Below, piece by piece: positions 44,458-52,762 of a stretch of DNA of 64,000 bases. The notes beneath the pieces were generated by a model. It was given only the letters and a program-made list of their open reading frames with translations. It ran no database searches and was not told the DNA's origin. The position numbers and the translations under genes were made by a program. This stretch comes from Schlesneria paludicola DSM 18645 (GTDB lineage Bacteria; Planctomycetota; Planctomycetia; Planctomycetales; Planctomycetaceae): NCBI RefSeq assembly GCF_000255655.1, contig NZ_JH636436.1:471636-535635 (forward strand). Direction: 5' to 3'. How positions within the stretch are numbered: the stretch's first letter is position 1; every line of letters begins with the position of its first letter.

Positions 44458-44874
44458 ATGACTCAAATGGAGAAAGTGTTGTACACGGCGAAAACTCACA
44501 CTACGGGAGGCCGGGATGGTGCCGCGAATAGCACCGATGGACGACTCGACGTCAAACTGTCGTCGCCCGGTGTCTCGGGTAACGGGACTAATCCCGAGCA
44601 ACTGTTCGCTGCCGGTTGGTCGGCCTGTTTCCTCGGCGCGTTGAGTGTCGCGGCCAGCGAAAAGAAAGTTGCCCTCCCTGCCAACCGCGCCATTGATGCC
44701 GAAGTCGATCTCGGGACAAACGATGGCGGCTATTTGCTGCGTGCCCGTCTCAATGTCAGCCTGCCAGGCTTGGACCACAATGTCGCCCGGGCCCTGGTTG
44801 ATGCGGCGCATCAGATCTGTCCTTATTCCAAAGCCACGCGTGGCAATATCGAAGTCGTAATTAATCTGGTGTAA
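44458..44874 (+). CDS. ohr: Ohr-type organic hydroperoxide reductase
   Basis: A 138-residue OsmC/Ohr-family thiol peroxidase that reduces organic hydroperoxides. The peroxidatic Cys57 is in AGWSACFLGAL and the resolving Cys121 is in HQICPYSKATRGN. Arg19 in TTGGRDG matches the substrate-site Arg of Ohr. Length and motif spacing fit the Ohr branch rather than OsmC. It is followed 80 bases later by an SDR and a tautomerase on the same strand; such neighbours suggest a small redox/detoxification operon. No OhrR regulator is nearby. Confidence 0.9.
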   Translation: MTQMEKVLYTAKTHTTGGRDGAANSTDGRLDVKLSSPGVSGNGTNPEQLFAAGWSACFLGALSVAASEKKVALPANRAIDAEVDLGTNDGGYLLRARLNVSLPGLDHNVARALVDAAHQICPYSKATRGNIEVVINLV

Positions 44875-44953
44875 ACCGGTGCGAAAGATCTCAACAGACG
44901 CCGGTGCATTGATGTGTATCGGCACCATGGAAGCTTCCTTGGAAAGGTTCATC

Positions 44954-45667
44954 ATGAGTCTTGAACAAAAGGTCGCCGTTGTCACAGGAGCGTCACAGGG
45001 TATCGGTGCCGGCCTGGTCCGGGGCTTTCTTGATCGGGGTTATCAAGTCGTTGCGAATTCCCGTTCAATCGCGTCCGAAAATTCTCCGAACCTGTTGACG
45101 GTCGCGGGTGACATTGCCGATCCAAATGTGGCCGAGCAGGTCATCGCCAGCGCCGTCCAGAAATTCGGCCGCGTGGATACCCTAGTAAATAACGCGGGGA
45201 TGTTCATTTCGAAACCGTTCACAGAATACACGCAGGACGATTTCGTTCGCAAAATTTCGCTCAATCTAGGCGGCTTTTTTTATGTCTCGCAACAGGCCAT
45301 TCGTCAGATGCTTGAACAGCGCCGTGGCCACGTGATCAATGTCACAACGACCCTGGTGAATCAACCAGTGAAAGGCGTGCCGTCAGCGTTAGCGTCTTTG
45401 ACCAAAGGTGGATTGGATGCGGTCACTCGATCGCTGGCGATTGAGTACGCCGAGCAGGGCATCCGCGTGAACGCTGTGGCTCCGGGCATCATCCGGACGC
45501 CGATGCACGCGCCTGAGACTCATGCTGCTTTGGCCGGTCTGCATCCACTTGGACGCCTGGGCGAAGTGCAGGAAGTGGTCGATGCCGTTTTATACCTGGA
45601 GTCGGCGGGATTTGTGACTGGTGAAACACTGCACGTCGATGGTGGCGCACATGCCGGACATTGGTAA
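44954..45667 (+). CDS. SDR-family protein lacking the catalytic tyrosine
   Basis: A 237-residue short-chain dehydrogenase-like protein. The cofactor motif is VTGASQGIGAGL and NNAGMF is present. Where classical SDRs have Tyr-x-x-x-Lys, this protein reads PSALASLTKGGL: the lysine is kept but Ala replaces Tyr. The active-site Ser/Thr region is VTTTLVNQP. This sub-group may not use the standard mechanism. The C-terminus (FVTGETLHVDGGAHAG) is normal. I chose the ATG at 44954 because the family starts there, although a start at 44879 is possible. It lies between ohr and a tautomerase gene. Confidence 0.8.
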   Translation: MSLEQKVAVVTGASQGIGAGLVRGFLDRGYQVVANSRSIASENSPNLLTVAGDIADPNVAEQVIASAVQKFGRVDTLVNNAGMFISKPFTEYTQDDFVRKISLNLGGFFYVSQQAIRQMLEQRRGHVINVTTTLVNQPVKGVPSALASLTKGGLDAVTRSLAIEYAEQGIRVNAVAPGIIRTPMHAPETHAALAGLHPLGRLGEVQEVVDAVLYLESAGFVTGETLHVDGGAHAGHW

Positions 45668-45687
45668 TACTTATGTGGGAATGAATC

Positions 45688-45918
45688 ATGCCGATCGTGA
45701 CAATTCAAATCACCCGTGAAGGAACAACGCCCGACCAGAAGGCGGCGTTGATCAAAGGGGCAACAAACCTGCTGGCCGACGTCTTGAACAAACTGCCCAG
45801 TTTGACCTTCGTGATCATTCAAGAAGTTGAGATGGAAGATTGGGGAGTGAATGGTTTACCTGCTGCTGAACACAGGCGTCTGATCGCGGCTGGATCACTC
45901 GATATGCCGACCCACTGA
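45688..45918 (+). CDS. 4-Oxalocrotonate tautomerase-family protein
   Basis: A 76-residue tautomerase-superfamily protein. The catalytic Pro1 follows the initiator Met (MPIVTIQITREG), and the family pattern TPDQKAALIKGATNLL with a later FVIIQEVEMEDW is present. It starts 20 bases after the SDR, so the two form a short operon with ohr. Physiological substrate unknown; such small tautomerases act on diverse keto-acids. Confidence 0.88.
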   Translation: MPIVTIQITREGTTPDQKAALIKGATNLLADVLNKLPSLTFVIIQEVEMEDWGVNGLPAAEHRRLIAAGSLDMPTH

Positions 45919-46000
45919 CCGCTTGTTGGAAAGGGGTGTGTCGAATCTAGGCGGCCCCGTCACGTTTACTGCAAAATGCAGATCGCCGGTCCTGTGGATT

Positions 46001-47068
46001 TCAATAGAGTGCGAGGGCCTGTTCCATCTCCGTTCGAAGTTGTACGACCAGTTCGGCCGCAGGGATCTCGCGAGCCAGCGGGGCTCCTTGTCCTGCCCAC
46101 TGGGCTCCGTATCCGTATTCTCCCACGGCTTTCGCCGCAGCGTGCAGTGACTTCCCGGCATCGTACGCAATGGGGTAATCCGGAATGGCTTCAGAAGTTG
46201 TAAACATTCCAAGGGCGGTGAAATGATTGGAAAGACATCGGGCGGGGCGGCCCGAGATCGCTGATGTCATCACTGTGTGTTCGGCTGGTGTCCCCAGCAG
46301 GGCACTGCGGTATGCCGCGTCGGCCGACGATTCTGGACACGCGACAAAGGCCGTACCGAGTTGCGCCGCGACCGCACCAAGTGCGAGTGAGGCAGCAATC
46401 CCGCCTCCGTCCATGATTCCACCGGCTGCGATGACCGGGATGCTCAATTTGCGGACGAGCAGTCGGGTCAAAGCGATCGTTCCTAGTCGATCATCAGGGA
46501 TGTGGGGGTCGAAGACTCCACGGTGTCCACCCGCTTCATAGCCTTGAGCAACCACAGCATCGATTCCGGCTGTGGCAATGGCGTTTCCTTCATCGAGATT
46601 CGTCGCCGTGGCGATCAGAATGATTCCAGCCGAGCGGAGAGCCTCGATCTGCGCGGAGGACGGCAAGCCAAAATGAAAACTGACGATCGGGGGCCGTTCG
46701 TTTAGCAGGACCGAGAGCTTGGCGTCGTCGGTCAGGAACGTCCGATAGATCTCGGCAAGATGTGTCGGCGGCTTTGCGCCGTAACGGGCGAACTCAGGGG
46801 CCAGTCGAGAAAGCCATGCCGCTTCTCGAGCGGAGTCCGACTTCGCGGGCTGGTGGCAGAAAATATTCACATTGAACGGACGGTCCGTCAGAGATCGAAC
46901 GGAGGCGATCATCTTGCGAGTTGCCTCGGCATCGACTGAGCCGACTCCAATGGAGCCGAGGCCCCCGGCGTTCGAGACGATGGCCGCCAATTCCGCTGTG
47001 GACACGCCTGCCATCGGGGCTTGGACGATGGGCAGCTCGATCCCGAGCTTGCGGAGAAATGGGTTCAT
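46001..47068 (-). CDS. Nitronate monooxygenase-like flavoenzyme
   Basis: A 355-residue FMN-dependent enzyme of the 2-nitropropane dioxygenase/nitronate monooxygenase family. Typical segments are QAPMAGVSTAELAAIVSNAG at the N-terminus, QGYEAGGHRG for the flavin/substrate loop and AAGGIMDGGGIAASLALGA for phosphate binding. Family members oxidise nitronates or act as enoyl-acyl reductases in other contexts. It is convergent with the tautomerase gene, 82 bases apart, and 370 bases from the RND pump. It has no obvious operon. Confidence 0.88.
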   Translation of the reverse strand: MNPFLRKLGIELPIVQAPMAGVSTAELAAIVSNAGGLGSIGVGSVDAEATRKMIASVRSLTDRPFNVNIFCHQPAKSDSAREAAWLSRLAPEFARYGAKPPTHLAEIYRTFLTDDAKLSVLLNERPPIVSFHFGLPSSAQIEALRSAGIILIATATNLDEGNAIATAGIDAVVAQGYEAGGHRGVFDPHIPDDRLGTIALTRLLVRKLSIPVIAAGGIMDGGGIAASLALGAVAAQLGTAFVACPESSADAAYRSALLGTPAEHTVMTSAISGRPARCLSNHFTALGMFTTSEAIPDYPIAYDAGKSLHAAAKAVGEYGYGAQWAGQGAPLAREIPAAELVVQLRTEMEQALALY

Positions 47069-47436
47069 GAAAGCTCTCCTTCGCGCTTGGAAACATCATA
47101 CCCGCTCGTTGTTAGGGGCAAGAAGGACCGGTGTGATTCTCGATACGTCGCTGGTGAGACCAATCTTCCAAACGTTTGGAAACGACGGCGGTTTAAATCG
47201 AAGTCACGAGTAGTCATTCGAAGTGAATGTTCGCTCCCGGAAGGTGCGGGGAGGCCAGTCAGCGGAGTGCGGACAGGCAACGAATATCCGGTGTGTAAAG
47301 TGACCTGAGGAGCAGTTTGAGAACCGCGTTCCCCGTCGGCTTAGGGCTAAACGAAGCAACTTGCCGGGATGCTTCTTTTCTCGCCTAAATCAGTGGTCGA
47401 GACGATTTCTCGTTCTTCAGATTGGCCGAAAACTGC
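47069..47436. other. Intergenic, no gene seen
   Basis: About 370 bases between two minus-strand genes. No membrane-fusion-protein gene or fragment and no hairpin terminator were seen after the RND pump. Confidence 0.4.
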
Positions 47437-50400
47437 TCATGCCGCGGAGTGTGGGGTGTCGTTTCGGTCGACGAACCAGGGGTAGATGGCGGGTAACACG
47501 AACGCCGTCAACAGAGTGGACGTGATTAGTCCGCCGATCACCACCGAGGCGAGCGGGCGTTGGATTTCGGCACCGGCGGAATGCGAGGCGGCCATTGGTA
47601 AGAAGCCCAGGCTGGCGACCAGAGCCGTCATCAGCACGGGCCGCAGACGGTGAATGGCCGTTTCTTCAGCGGCCCCACGCGGAGAATGTCCCGCGTGACG
47701 CAACTGTTCGGCGGCACTCACCCAGACCAGACCGTTCAATACAGCCACTCCGAACAGGGCGATGAAGCCCACGCCGGCAGAAATGCTGAACGGCATTCCT
47801 CGAAGCGCCAGTGCGAAAACACCACCCGATGCGGCGATCGGAACGGCGAGGAAAATGAGGCTTGCCAGGCGCCCCGAATGAAACGTCGTGTGCAGCAGCA
47901 GGAAGATTAGTAACAAGACCACCGGCGTCACGATCATCAATCGCTGCTTGGCCGATTGCAGGTTCTTGAAGTCACCACCCCATTCCATTTCGTAGCCGGT
48001 GGGCAGTTTGATATCGCGTTCGATGGCACTGCGTGCATCGTGAACGAAACTTTCCACATCGCGACCTCGGACATTGCACTGCACATAGGTTCGTCGCTGT
48101 GTCCGATCGTGGTCGATTCCAGGCGGCGAGTCTTCCATGATCAGATCGGCCAGTTCACCCAGGGGGATCTGCCGTCCGTTCGCTCCGAAGACCGGCATTT
48201 GTTCCAGGCGGTAGAGGTCCGTACGCCATTCGGTCGGAATGCGGACTACGATCGGAAATCGCATGCGTCCGCGGAAGACTTCACCAACTTTGTGTCCGCC
48301 CATCGTCGCCACAGTCTGCATCACCTGATCAGCATCAATGCCGTAGCGAGCGAGCGCTTCGGGCTTTACCTGAATACGCACAGTCGGCAGGTTGGCCTGG
48401 TTCTGAGCTTTGACGTCAACGGCCCCCGGAATGCCTCGCAAGACCTTTTCGATCTTCTTGCCATACTTGGTCAGCGTGTCAAGTTCCTTCAAATTGGACA
48501 GGTCGCCATCAGACTGCAGCGAGCCAACGGGGGCGTAAAGCAGAACGGCGACATTGGCCTTCACACCGGCGACCAGTTCATCGACTCGCATCTCGATTGG
48601 CTGTGTGAATCCGAACAGAGCTCCCGGGACATGATCGTTCAGGCGGGTCCGCATCTCATCGATAATTTCGAGTCGTGACTTGTGTTCGGGCCATTCGCGT
48701 TCCGGTTTCAGCAGGACCCAGACGTCTGTTTGCTGTACGCCCATCACGTCATTCGCGATTTCCGGCCGCCCGGTCTTACAGAACACGGTTTTCACTTCAG
48801 GAAACGCGAGCAGCAGTTTCTCGATCTGTTCACCCATGGGAATCGAGTCTTCAAGTGTTGCACTGGGCAAGCGATTGACTTCGATCAAGAGGTCGCCCTC
48901 GTCCAGTTTCGGCATAAACTCGCCACCCAGGTTGGCGGCGATCGGCACGCTGACAATGAGGACGAGGACTGCGGCTGCCACCGTCATCAGAGGTCGTGCG
49001 ATCGTTTGATGGACGAGCGGATGATAAACGCGGTGGATCAGTCGAATGATCAGGATTTCTTTTTCCTGCATCTTACGAGGCAGTGCGAGCGACGCCAGGA
49101 CGGGCATCAGCGTCAGTGATAAGACGAGCGATCCGGCCAACGCGAACAAGACGGTTAGGGCCATGGGGCGGAACAGTTTGCCTTCCGTTCCTTGCAGGGT
49201 CAGCAGGGGCAGATACACGATGGCGATGATCAATTCGCCAAACATTGTCGGTTTGCGAACTTCGATGGCCGCGTCGCGAATGACGTCCAGATGCGGCCGA
49301 TCCTGACTGTTGTGCGAGATTCGGCGGATACAGTTTTCGACCATGATCACCGAACTGTCGACGATCAGTCCGAAGTCGATGGCCCCCAGGCTCATCAAGC
49401 TCGCCGTGATCCCGGTGACGGCCATCATGTTTGCAGCGAACAGCATCGACAGCGGAATGGCCAGCGCGACGACGATGCCCGCCCGCAGGCTGCCCAGCAT
49501 GATCAGCAATACGATGACGACGAGCGAACCCCCTTCAACCAGATTGGTTTCGACCGTCTTCAACGTGCGATTGATCAAGTCCGCACGATCGTAGGTGACT
49601 TCCGTGAACACACCCGGTGGGAGTGTTTTGTTGATTTCTTCCAATCGTTCTTTCGCGGCCACGACGGTGGTGCGTGAGTTTGCTCCCCACAACATCATCA
49701 CCATTCCCATCACGGCCTCGCCACGACCATCTCGAGTGACGGCACCTTGTCGAGTCAGGGGCGCGATCAGGACATCGGCCACATCGCGGACCAGGACGGG
49801 GGTGCCATCCTGATTGACGCGAATCACGACGTTTTCGATATCGGCTTCGTTCGTCAGCAGGGCTTGGCCACGGATGAAACGCTGCTCGCCATGATGTACG
49901 ACGTATCCACCACCCGAAGTGCTGTTGTTCGCAGAGATCGAGCGAAACAATTCCTGCAGCGAGACATTGAAGCTGGCCAATCGGTCAGGGTCGGGACGGA
50001 CTTCGAAGGATTGATAGTAACCGCCGTGCGAGTTGATCTCGGTGACGCCCGGAACTTGTCGCAGTCGTGGCGCGATCTGCCAGTCCAGAATCGTGCGCAG
50101 TTGCATCGGCGTATAGTCTTTGCCTTTGACTTCAAATTGCAAGATTTCACCGAGTGCCGTGGTGAGCGGGTTCAACTTGGGCGTACCGTACCCTTTGGGA
50201 ACTCGTTCGGCGGCATCCGTCAATCGTTCGGTGATCAGTTGTCGGCACCGAAAGATATCTGATCCTTCCTGGAAGACGACCGTGACCAGGGACAGGCCAA
50301 ACTTCGAGACGCTGCGGATTTCCTCGACATTCGGCAGACCGCTCATTGTCAGTTCGACGGGCGATGTCACGTACTGCTCGACTTCGAGGGGCGACAACGC

Positions 50401-50562
50401 TCCGGCGTCCGTCACGATTTGAACTTGAACGTTCGTCATGTCCGGGACGGCATCGATGGGCAGGTTCACCGCGGAGTAGACACCGAGTCCGCCCATGATG
50501 ACGACGAGCGAGATCACCAGCATCCGGTTGGCGAGGGAAATGTCGATCAGCTTCTCAAGCAT
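47437..50562 (-). CDS. CzcA/CusA-type heavy-metal RND efflux pump
   Basis: A 1041-residue inner-membrane RND transporter of the heavy-metal (HME) class. The proton-relay motif of transmembrane helix 4 is seen at about residues 393-412 (IDFGLIVDSSVIMVENCIRR), and the porter-domain start (SLANRMLVISLVVIMGGLGV) is typical. HME pumps export Cu, Ag, Zn, Co or Cd with a periplasmic adaptor (CusB/CzcB) and an outer-membrane TolC-like protein; none is encoded next to it, so those must come from elsewhere. The metal specificity cannot be read with confidence. A divergent Gfo/Idh gene starts 236 bases upstream. Confidence 0.93.
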   Translation of the reverse strand: MLEKLIDISLANRMLVISLVVIMGGLGVYSAVNLPIDAVPDMTNVQVQIVTDAGALSPLEVEQYVTSPVELTMSGLPNVEEIRSVSKFGLSLVTVVFQEGSDIFRCRQLITERLTDAAERVPKGYGTPKLNPLTTALGEILQFEVKGKDYTPMQLRTILDWQIAPRLRQVPGVTEINSHGGYYQSFEVRPDPDRLASFNVSLQELFRSISANNSTSGGGYVVHHGEQRFIRGQALLTNEADIENVVIRVNQDGTPVLVRDVADVLIAPLTRQGAVTRDGRGEAVMGMVMMLWGANSRTTVVAAKERLEEINKTLPPGVFTEVTYDRADLINRTLKTVETNLVEGGSLVVIVLLIMLGSLRAGIVVALAIPLSMLFAANMMAVTGITASLMSLGAIDFGLIVDSSVIMVENCIRRISHNSQDRPHLDVIRDAAIEVRKPTMFGELIIAIVYLPLLTLQGTEGKLFRPMALTVLFALAGSLVLSLTLMPVLASLALPRKMQEKEILIIRLIHRVYHPLVHQTIARPLMTVAAAVLVLIVSVPIAANLGGEFMPKLDEGDLLIEVNRLPSATLEDSIPMGEQIEKLLLAFPEVKTVFCKTGRPEIANDVMGVQQTDVWVLLKPEREWPEHKSRLEIIDEMRTRLNDHVPGALFGFTQPIEMRVDELVAGVKANVAVLLYAPVGSLQSDGDLSNLKELDTLTKYGKKIEKVLRGIPGAVDVKAQNQANLPTVRIQVKPEALARYGIDADQVMQTVATMGGHKVGEVFRGRMRFPIVVRIPTEWRTDLYRLEQMPVFGANGRQIPLGELADLIMEDSPPGIDHDRTQRRTYVQCNVRGRDVESFVHDARSAIERDIKLPTGYEMEWGGDFKNLQSAKQRLMIVTPVVLLLIFLLLHTTFHSGRLASLIFLAVPIAASGGVFALALRGMPFSISAGVGFIALFGVAVLNGLVWVSAAEQLRHAGHSPRGAAEETAIHRLRPVLMTALVASLGFLPMAASHSAGAEIQRPLASVVIGGLITSTLLTAFVLPAIYPWFVDRNDTPHSAA

Positions 50563-50798
50563 GGAATCAGCCTTCTGTGCGATCTCGTCGCATCGGGAAC
50601 TGGCGAACGATCACAGCATGATCATAGATCCGATGCCCTGTGTCGAGTACGTTACGAGGGGTAGGAAGATGGGGTTTCGGTGATTTGTTGTGGCAGCAAA
50701 TCCGCAAATCTCTGCGACTTCTTGCAAACTGTCAGTTTTGCATGAAAACTTTTTCATCTGAATTCCTGGTGAGTTAAGTGGGGGCATAAGGTCTAGTC

Positions 50799-51746
50799 AT
50801 GGGCGACGAGTCAAAAACATGGCGCGTGGGGATCGTTGGATTGAATCCCATCGGGCTGTTTTTGTTGGAACAGTTTCGTTTAATTCCGAACGTACGAGTT
50901 GTGGGTATCTATGACCGTGATCCATCACGCTGCCATCTTGCGAACGAGCTGGACTGTCGCGTTTGGGATCATCCGGCGCAGGCCTTTTCTGCGACAGATG
51001 TGGATGCGGTCGTGTTGGCCGATCAAGTCAGTTCCGAATCGATTGCAATGGGCCTGCAGAACGGTAAGCACCTTGTCGTGGATCGCCCTTGGGGCGTGTC
51101 CTCTCGCGAATGGCGGGAACTCAGCGAAACGGCCGGGAGATCGTCGGCTCAATTGACGTTTGTTTGCTTGCGACGCTGGTCTTCGGACTTTCCGACCGTT
51201 CTGGTCGCCATGAGATCCGGCCGCGTCGGGACGCTTCAATCGGCGCGATATGTCTCGCACGAAATGTGCCTGGCGTCGGAGTTGGCGGCGCCGCGATTCC
51301 TGACCGAGATCGCGTTCAGTTTGCTCGATCAGCTTTTACTGCTGACGGCATCGAATCCGAAAGATGTGTTTGCCAAGAGGCTGGGTTCTGCGGCAGGGGG
51401 CGAGGACACGGGGCTGATCGCTACGATCGAGTTCGAAAATGGCTGTGTTGCCCAGATCGATCTGCAATCCCAGTCACGGTTGTCGCAACGAACGGGGTGG
51501 ATGCTTGAAGGTGCCCAGGGCAGTTATCGCGATGACCGGCTTTATACTGTGACGACCGATGGCGAAGTCATTGATGAGCCGTTGTCGCCTCCGAACATGC
51601 CGGACAATTCGTTTGTCCGGGAACTGGTTGCGAGCTGGAACGGCGAGGCGTCGTCACTGCCATCGTTGACGGAAGCGGTTCGAACGGTGCAACTGGCTGA
51701 AATGATCGAGCGATCCGCAGAGAGGCGTGACGTTGTGCGAAGCTGA
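50799..51746 (+). CDS. Gfo/Idh/MocA-family oxidoreductase
   Basis: A 315-residue Gfo/Idh/MocA protein. The N-terminal Rossmann domain has VGIVGLNPIGLFLLEQF; the conserved EKP loop is replaced by DRPWG. The C-terminal half has LLDQLLLLTASNPKDVF and lacks some of the usual catalytic residues, so activity is uncertain. Such proteins oxidise or epimerise sugars with NAD(P). An SDR gene follows 128 bases later on the same strand, suggesting a sugar-acid pathway. Start codon and ribosome binding site are not strong. Confidence 0.82.
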   Translation: MGDESKTWRVGIVGLNPIGLFLLEQFRLIPNVRVVGIYDRDPSRCHLANELDCRVWDHPAQAFSATDVDAVVLADQVSSESIAMGLQNGKHLVVDRPWGVSSREWRELSETAGRSSAQLTFVCLRRWSSDFPTVLVAMRSGRVGTLQSARYVSHEMCLASELAAPRFLTEIAFSLLDQLLLLTASNPKDVFAKRLGSAAGGEDTGLIATIEFENGCVAQIDLQSQSRLSQRTGWMLEGAQGSYRDDRLYTVTTDGEVIDEPLSPPNMPDNSFVRELVASWNGEASSLPSLTEAVRTVQLAEMIERSAERRDVVRS

Positions 51747-51874
51747 TGTGATTCTGTCATGTTCGGGCACGAGCCACCGCGAACCGTCAACGAAAACTCT
51801 TAAGTTACCATCCAAATGAATCGTCGAGCGTACCCCAGGATGATGGGGAGCCAGTTTTCTCAAGAGGAAGTGAA

Positions 51875-52684
51875 ATGTCAGACTCCATGTTTTCGGTACA
51901 AGATCGAGTCGTCCTGGTTTCGGGGGGAAGCCGTGGGATCGGCCGTTCTCTGGCGGAGGGGTTTGTTGAGCGCGGCGCACGTGTTGTCATCGCCAGTCGC
52001 GACGCAGCAACGCTCGAACAAACGTCGCGTGAGATTTCGAAGGGGACGCATCCTGTGACGCCGGTGGTGTGCGATGTCTCGCAGCCCGACCAGATTTCGA
52101 AAATGGTTGAAACGGTAGTCGAAAAGCTGGGGCGAATCGATGTACTATTGAATGTTGCGGGCATCAATGTTCGCAAACGCGTCGAGGAGTATACCGTCGA
52201 AGAGTTCGACAAGATTCTCGACATCAATCTGAAGGGCGCGTTTCTCGTCGCACAGCAGGTTGGCCGGAAGATGATCGCCCAGAGACAGGGCGGCGCATTG
52301 ATCAACATTGATTCTTTGAACTCGTTCCGTCCGCTGAAAGGGGTTCAGCCATACGCCATGAGCAAGGCGGCGGTCAGTGCCATGACGCGAGGCATGGCGA
52401 TGGAGTGGGGCGAACATGGGATTCGCGTGAACGCCATCGCGCCGGGGTTCATCCTGACCGATCTGACAAAAAAACTCTGGTCAGACCCGACGATGCAGGC
52501 GTGGAACGATGCGAATTGTCCGATGAAGCGACTGGGGCAACCGGAAGACTTGATTGGTACCGCAGTGTTTCTTGCCAGTGACGCAGCGAAATTCTTGACG
52601 GGGCAAGTCATCTATGTCGACGGCGGAATCACCTGTGGAATGCAGTGGCCGATTCCATTCGACAATCCTTCGCTCAGCCGATAG
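51875..52684 (+). CDS. SDR-family dehydrogenase (gluconate/sorbose type)
   Basis: A 269-residue classical SDR with VSGGSRGIGRSL, a normal catalytic motif in QPYAMSKAAVSAMT and the tail FLTGQVIYVDGG. The segment NVAGINVRKRVEEYTVEEFD resembles gluconate 5-dehydrogenases and 2-deoxy-D-gluconate 3-dehydrogenases. It is next to a Gfo/Idh-family gene and they may act in the same sugar-acid route. A bidirectional terminator follows. Confidence 0.86.
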   Translation: MSDSMFSVQDRVVLVSGGSRGIGRSLAEGFVERGARVVIASRDAATLEQTSREISKGTHPVTPVVCDVSQPDQISKMVETVVEKLGRIDVLLNVAGINVRKRVEEYTVEEFDKILDINLKGAFLVAQQVGRKMIAQRQGGALINIDSLNSFRPLKGVQPYAMSKAAVSAMTRGMAMEWGEHGIRVNAIAPGFILTDLTKKLWSDPTMQAWNDANCPMKRLGQPEDLIGTAVFLASDAAKFLTGQVIYVDGGITCGMQWPIPFDNPSLSR

Positions 52685-52705
52685 CCCGCAGTTTGCCAAA
52701 TGAAG

Positions 52706-52740
52706 AAGCCCTCATCCTGAACGCGCCAGGATGAGGGCTT
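52706..52740. terminator. Bidirectional intrinsic terminator
   Basis: A perfect 14-bp inverted repeat (AAGCCCTCATCCTG at 52706-52719 and its complement at 52727-52740, 7-base loop). The A-T ends of the stem give a short U tract on both strands. It lies between the converging SDR gene and the proline-rich protein gene. Confidence 0.85.
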
Positions 52741-52762
52741 GGGTTATGGCGGGACGGCAGGC

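Noticed and set aside
47650-50262. Plus-strand frames opposite the RND pump gene
   Set aside because: Shadows of a confidently recognised HME-RND pump; composition and overlap rule them out.
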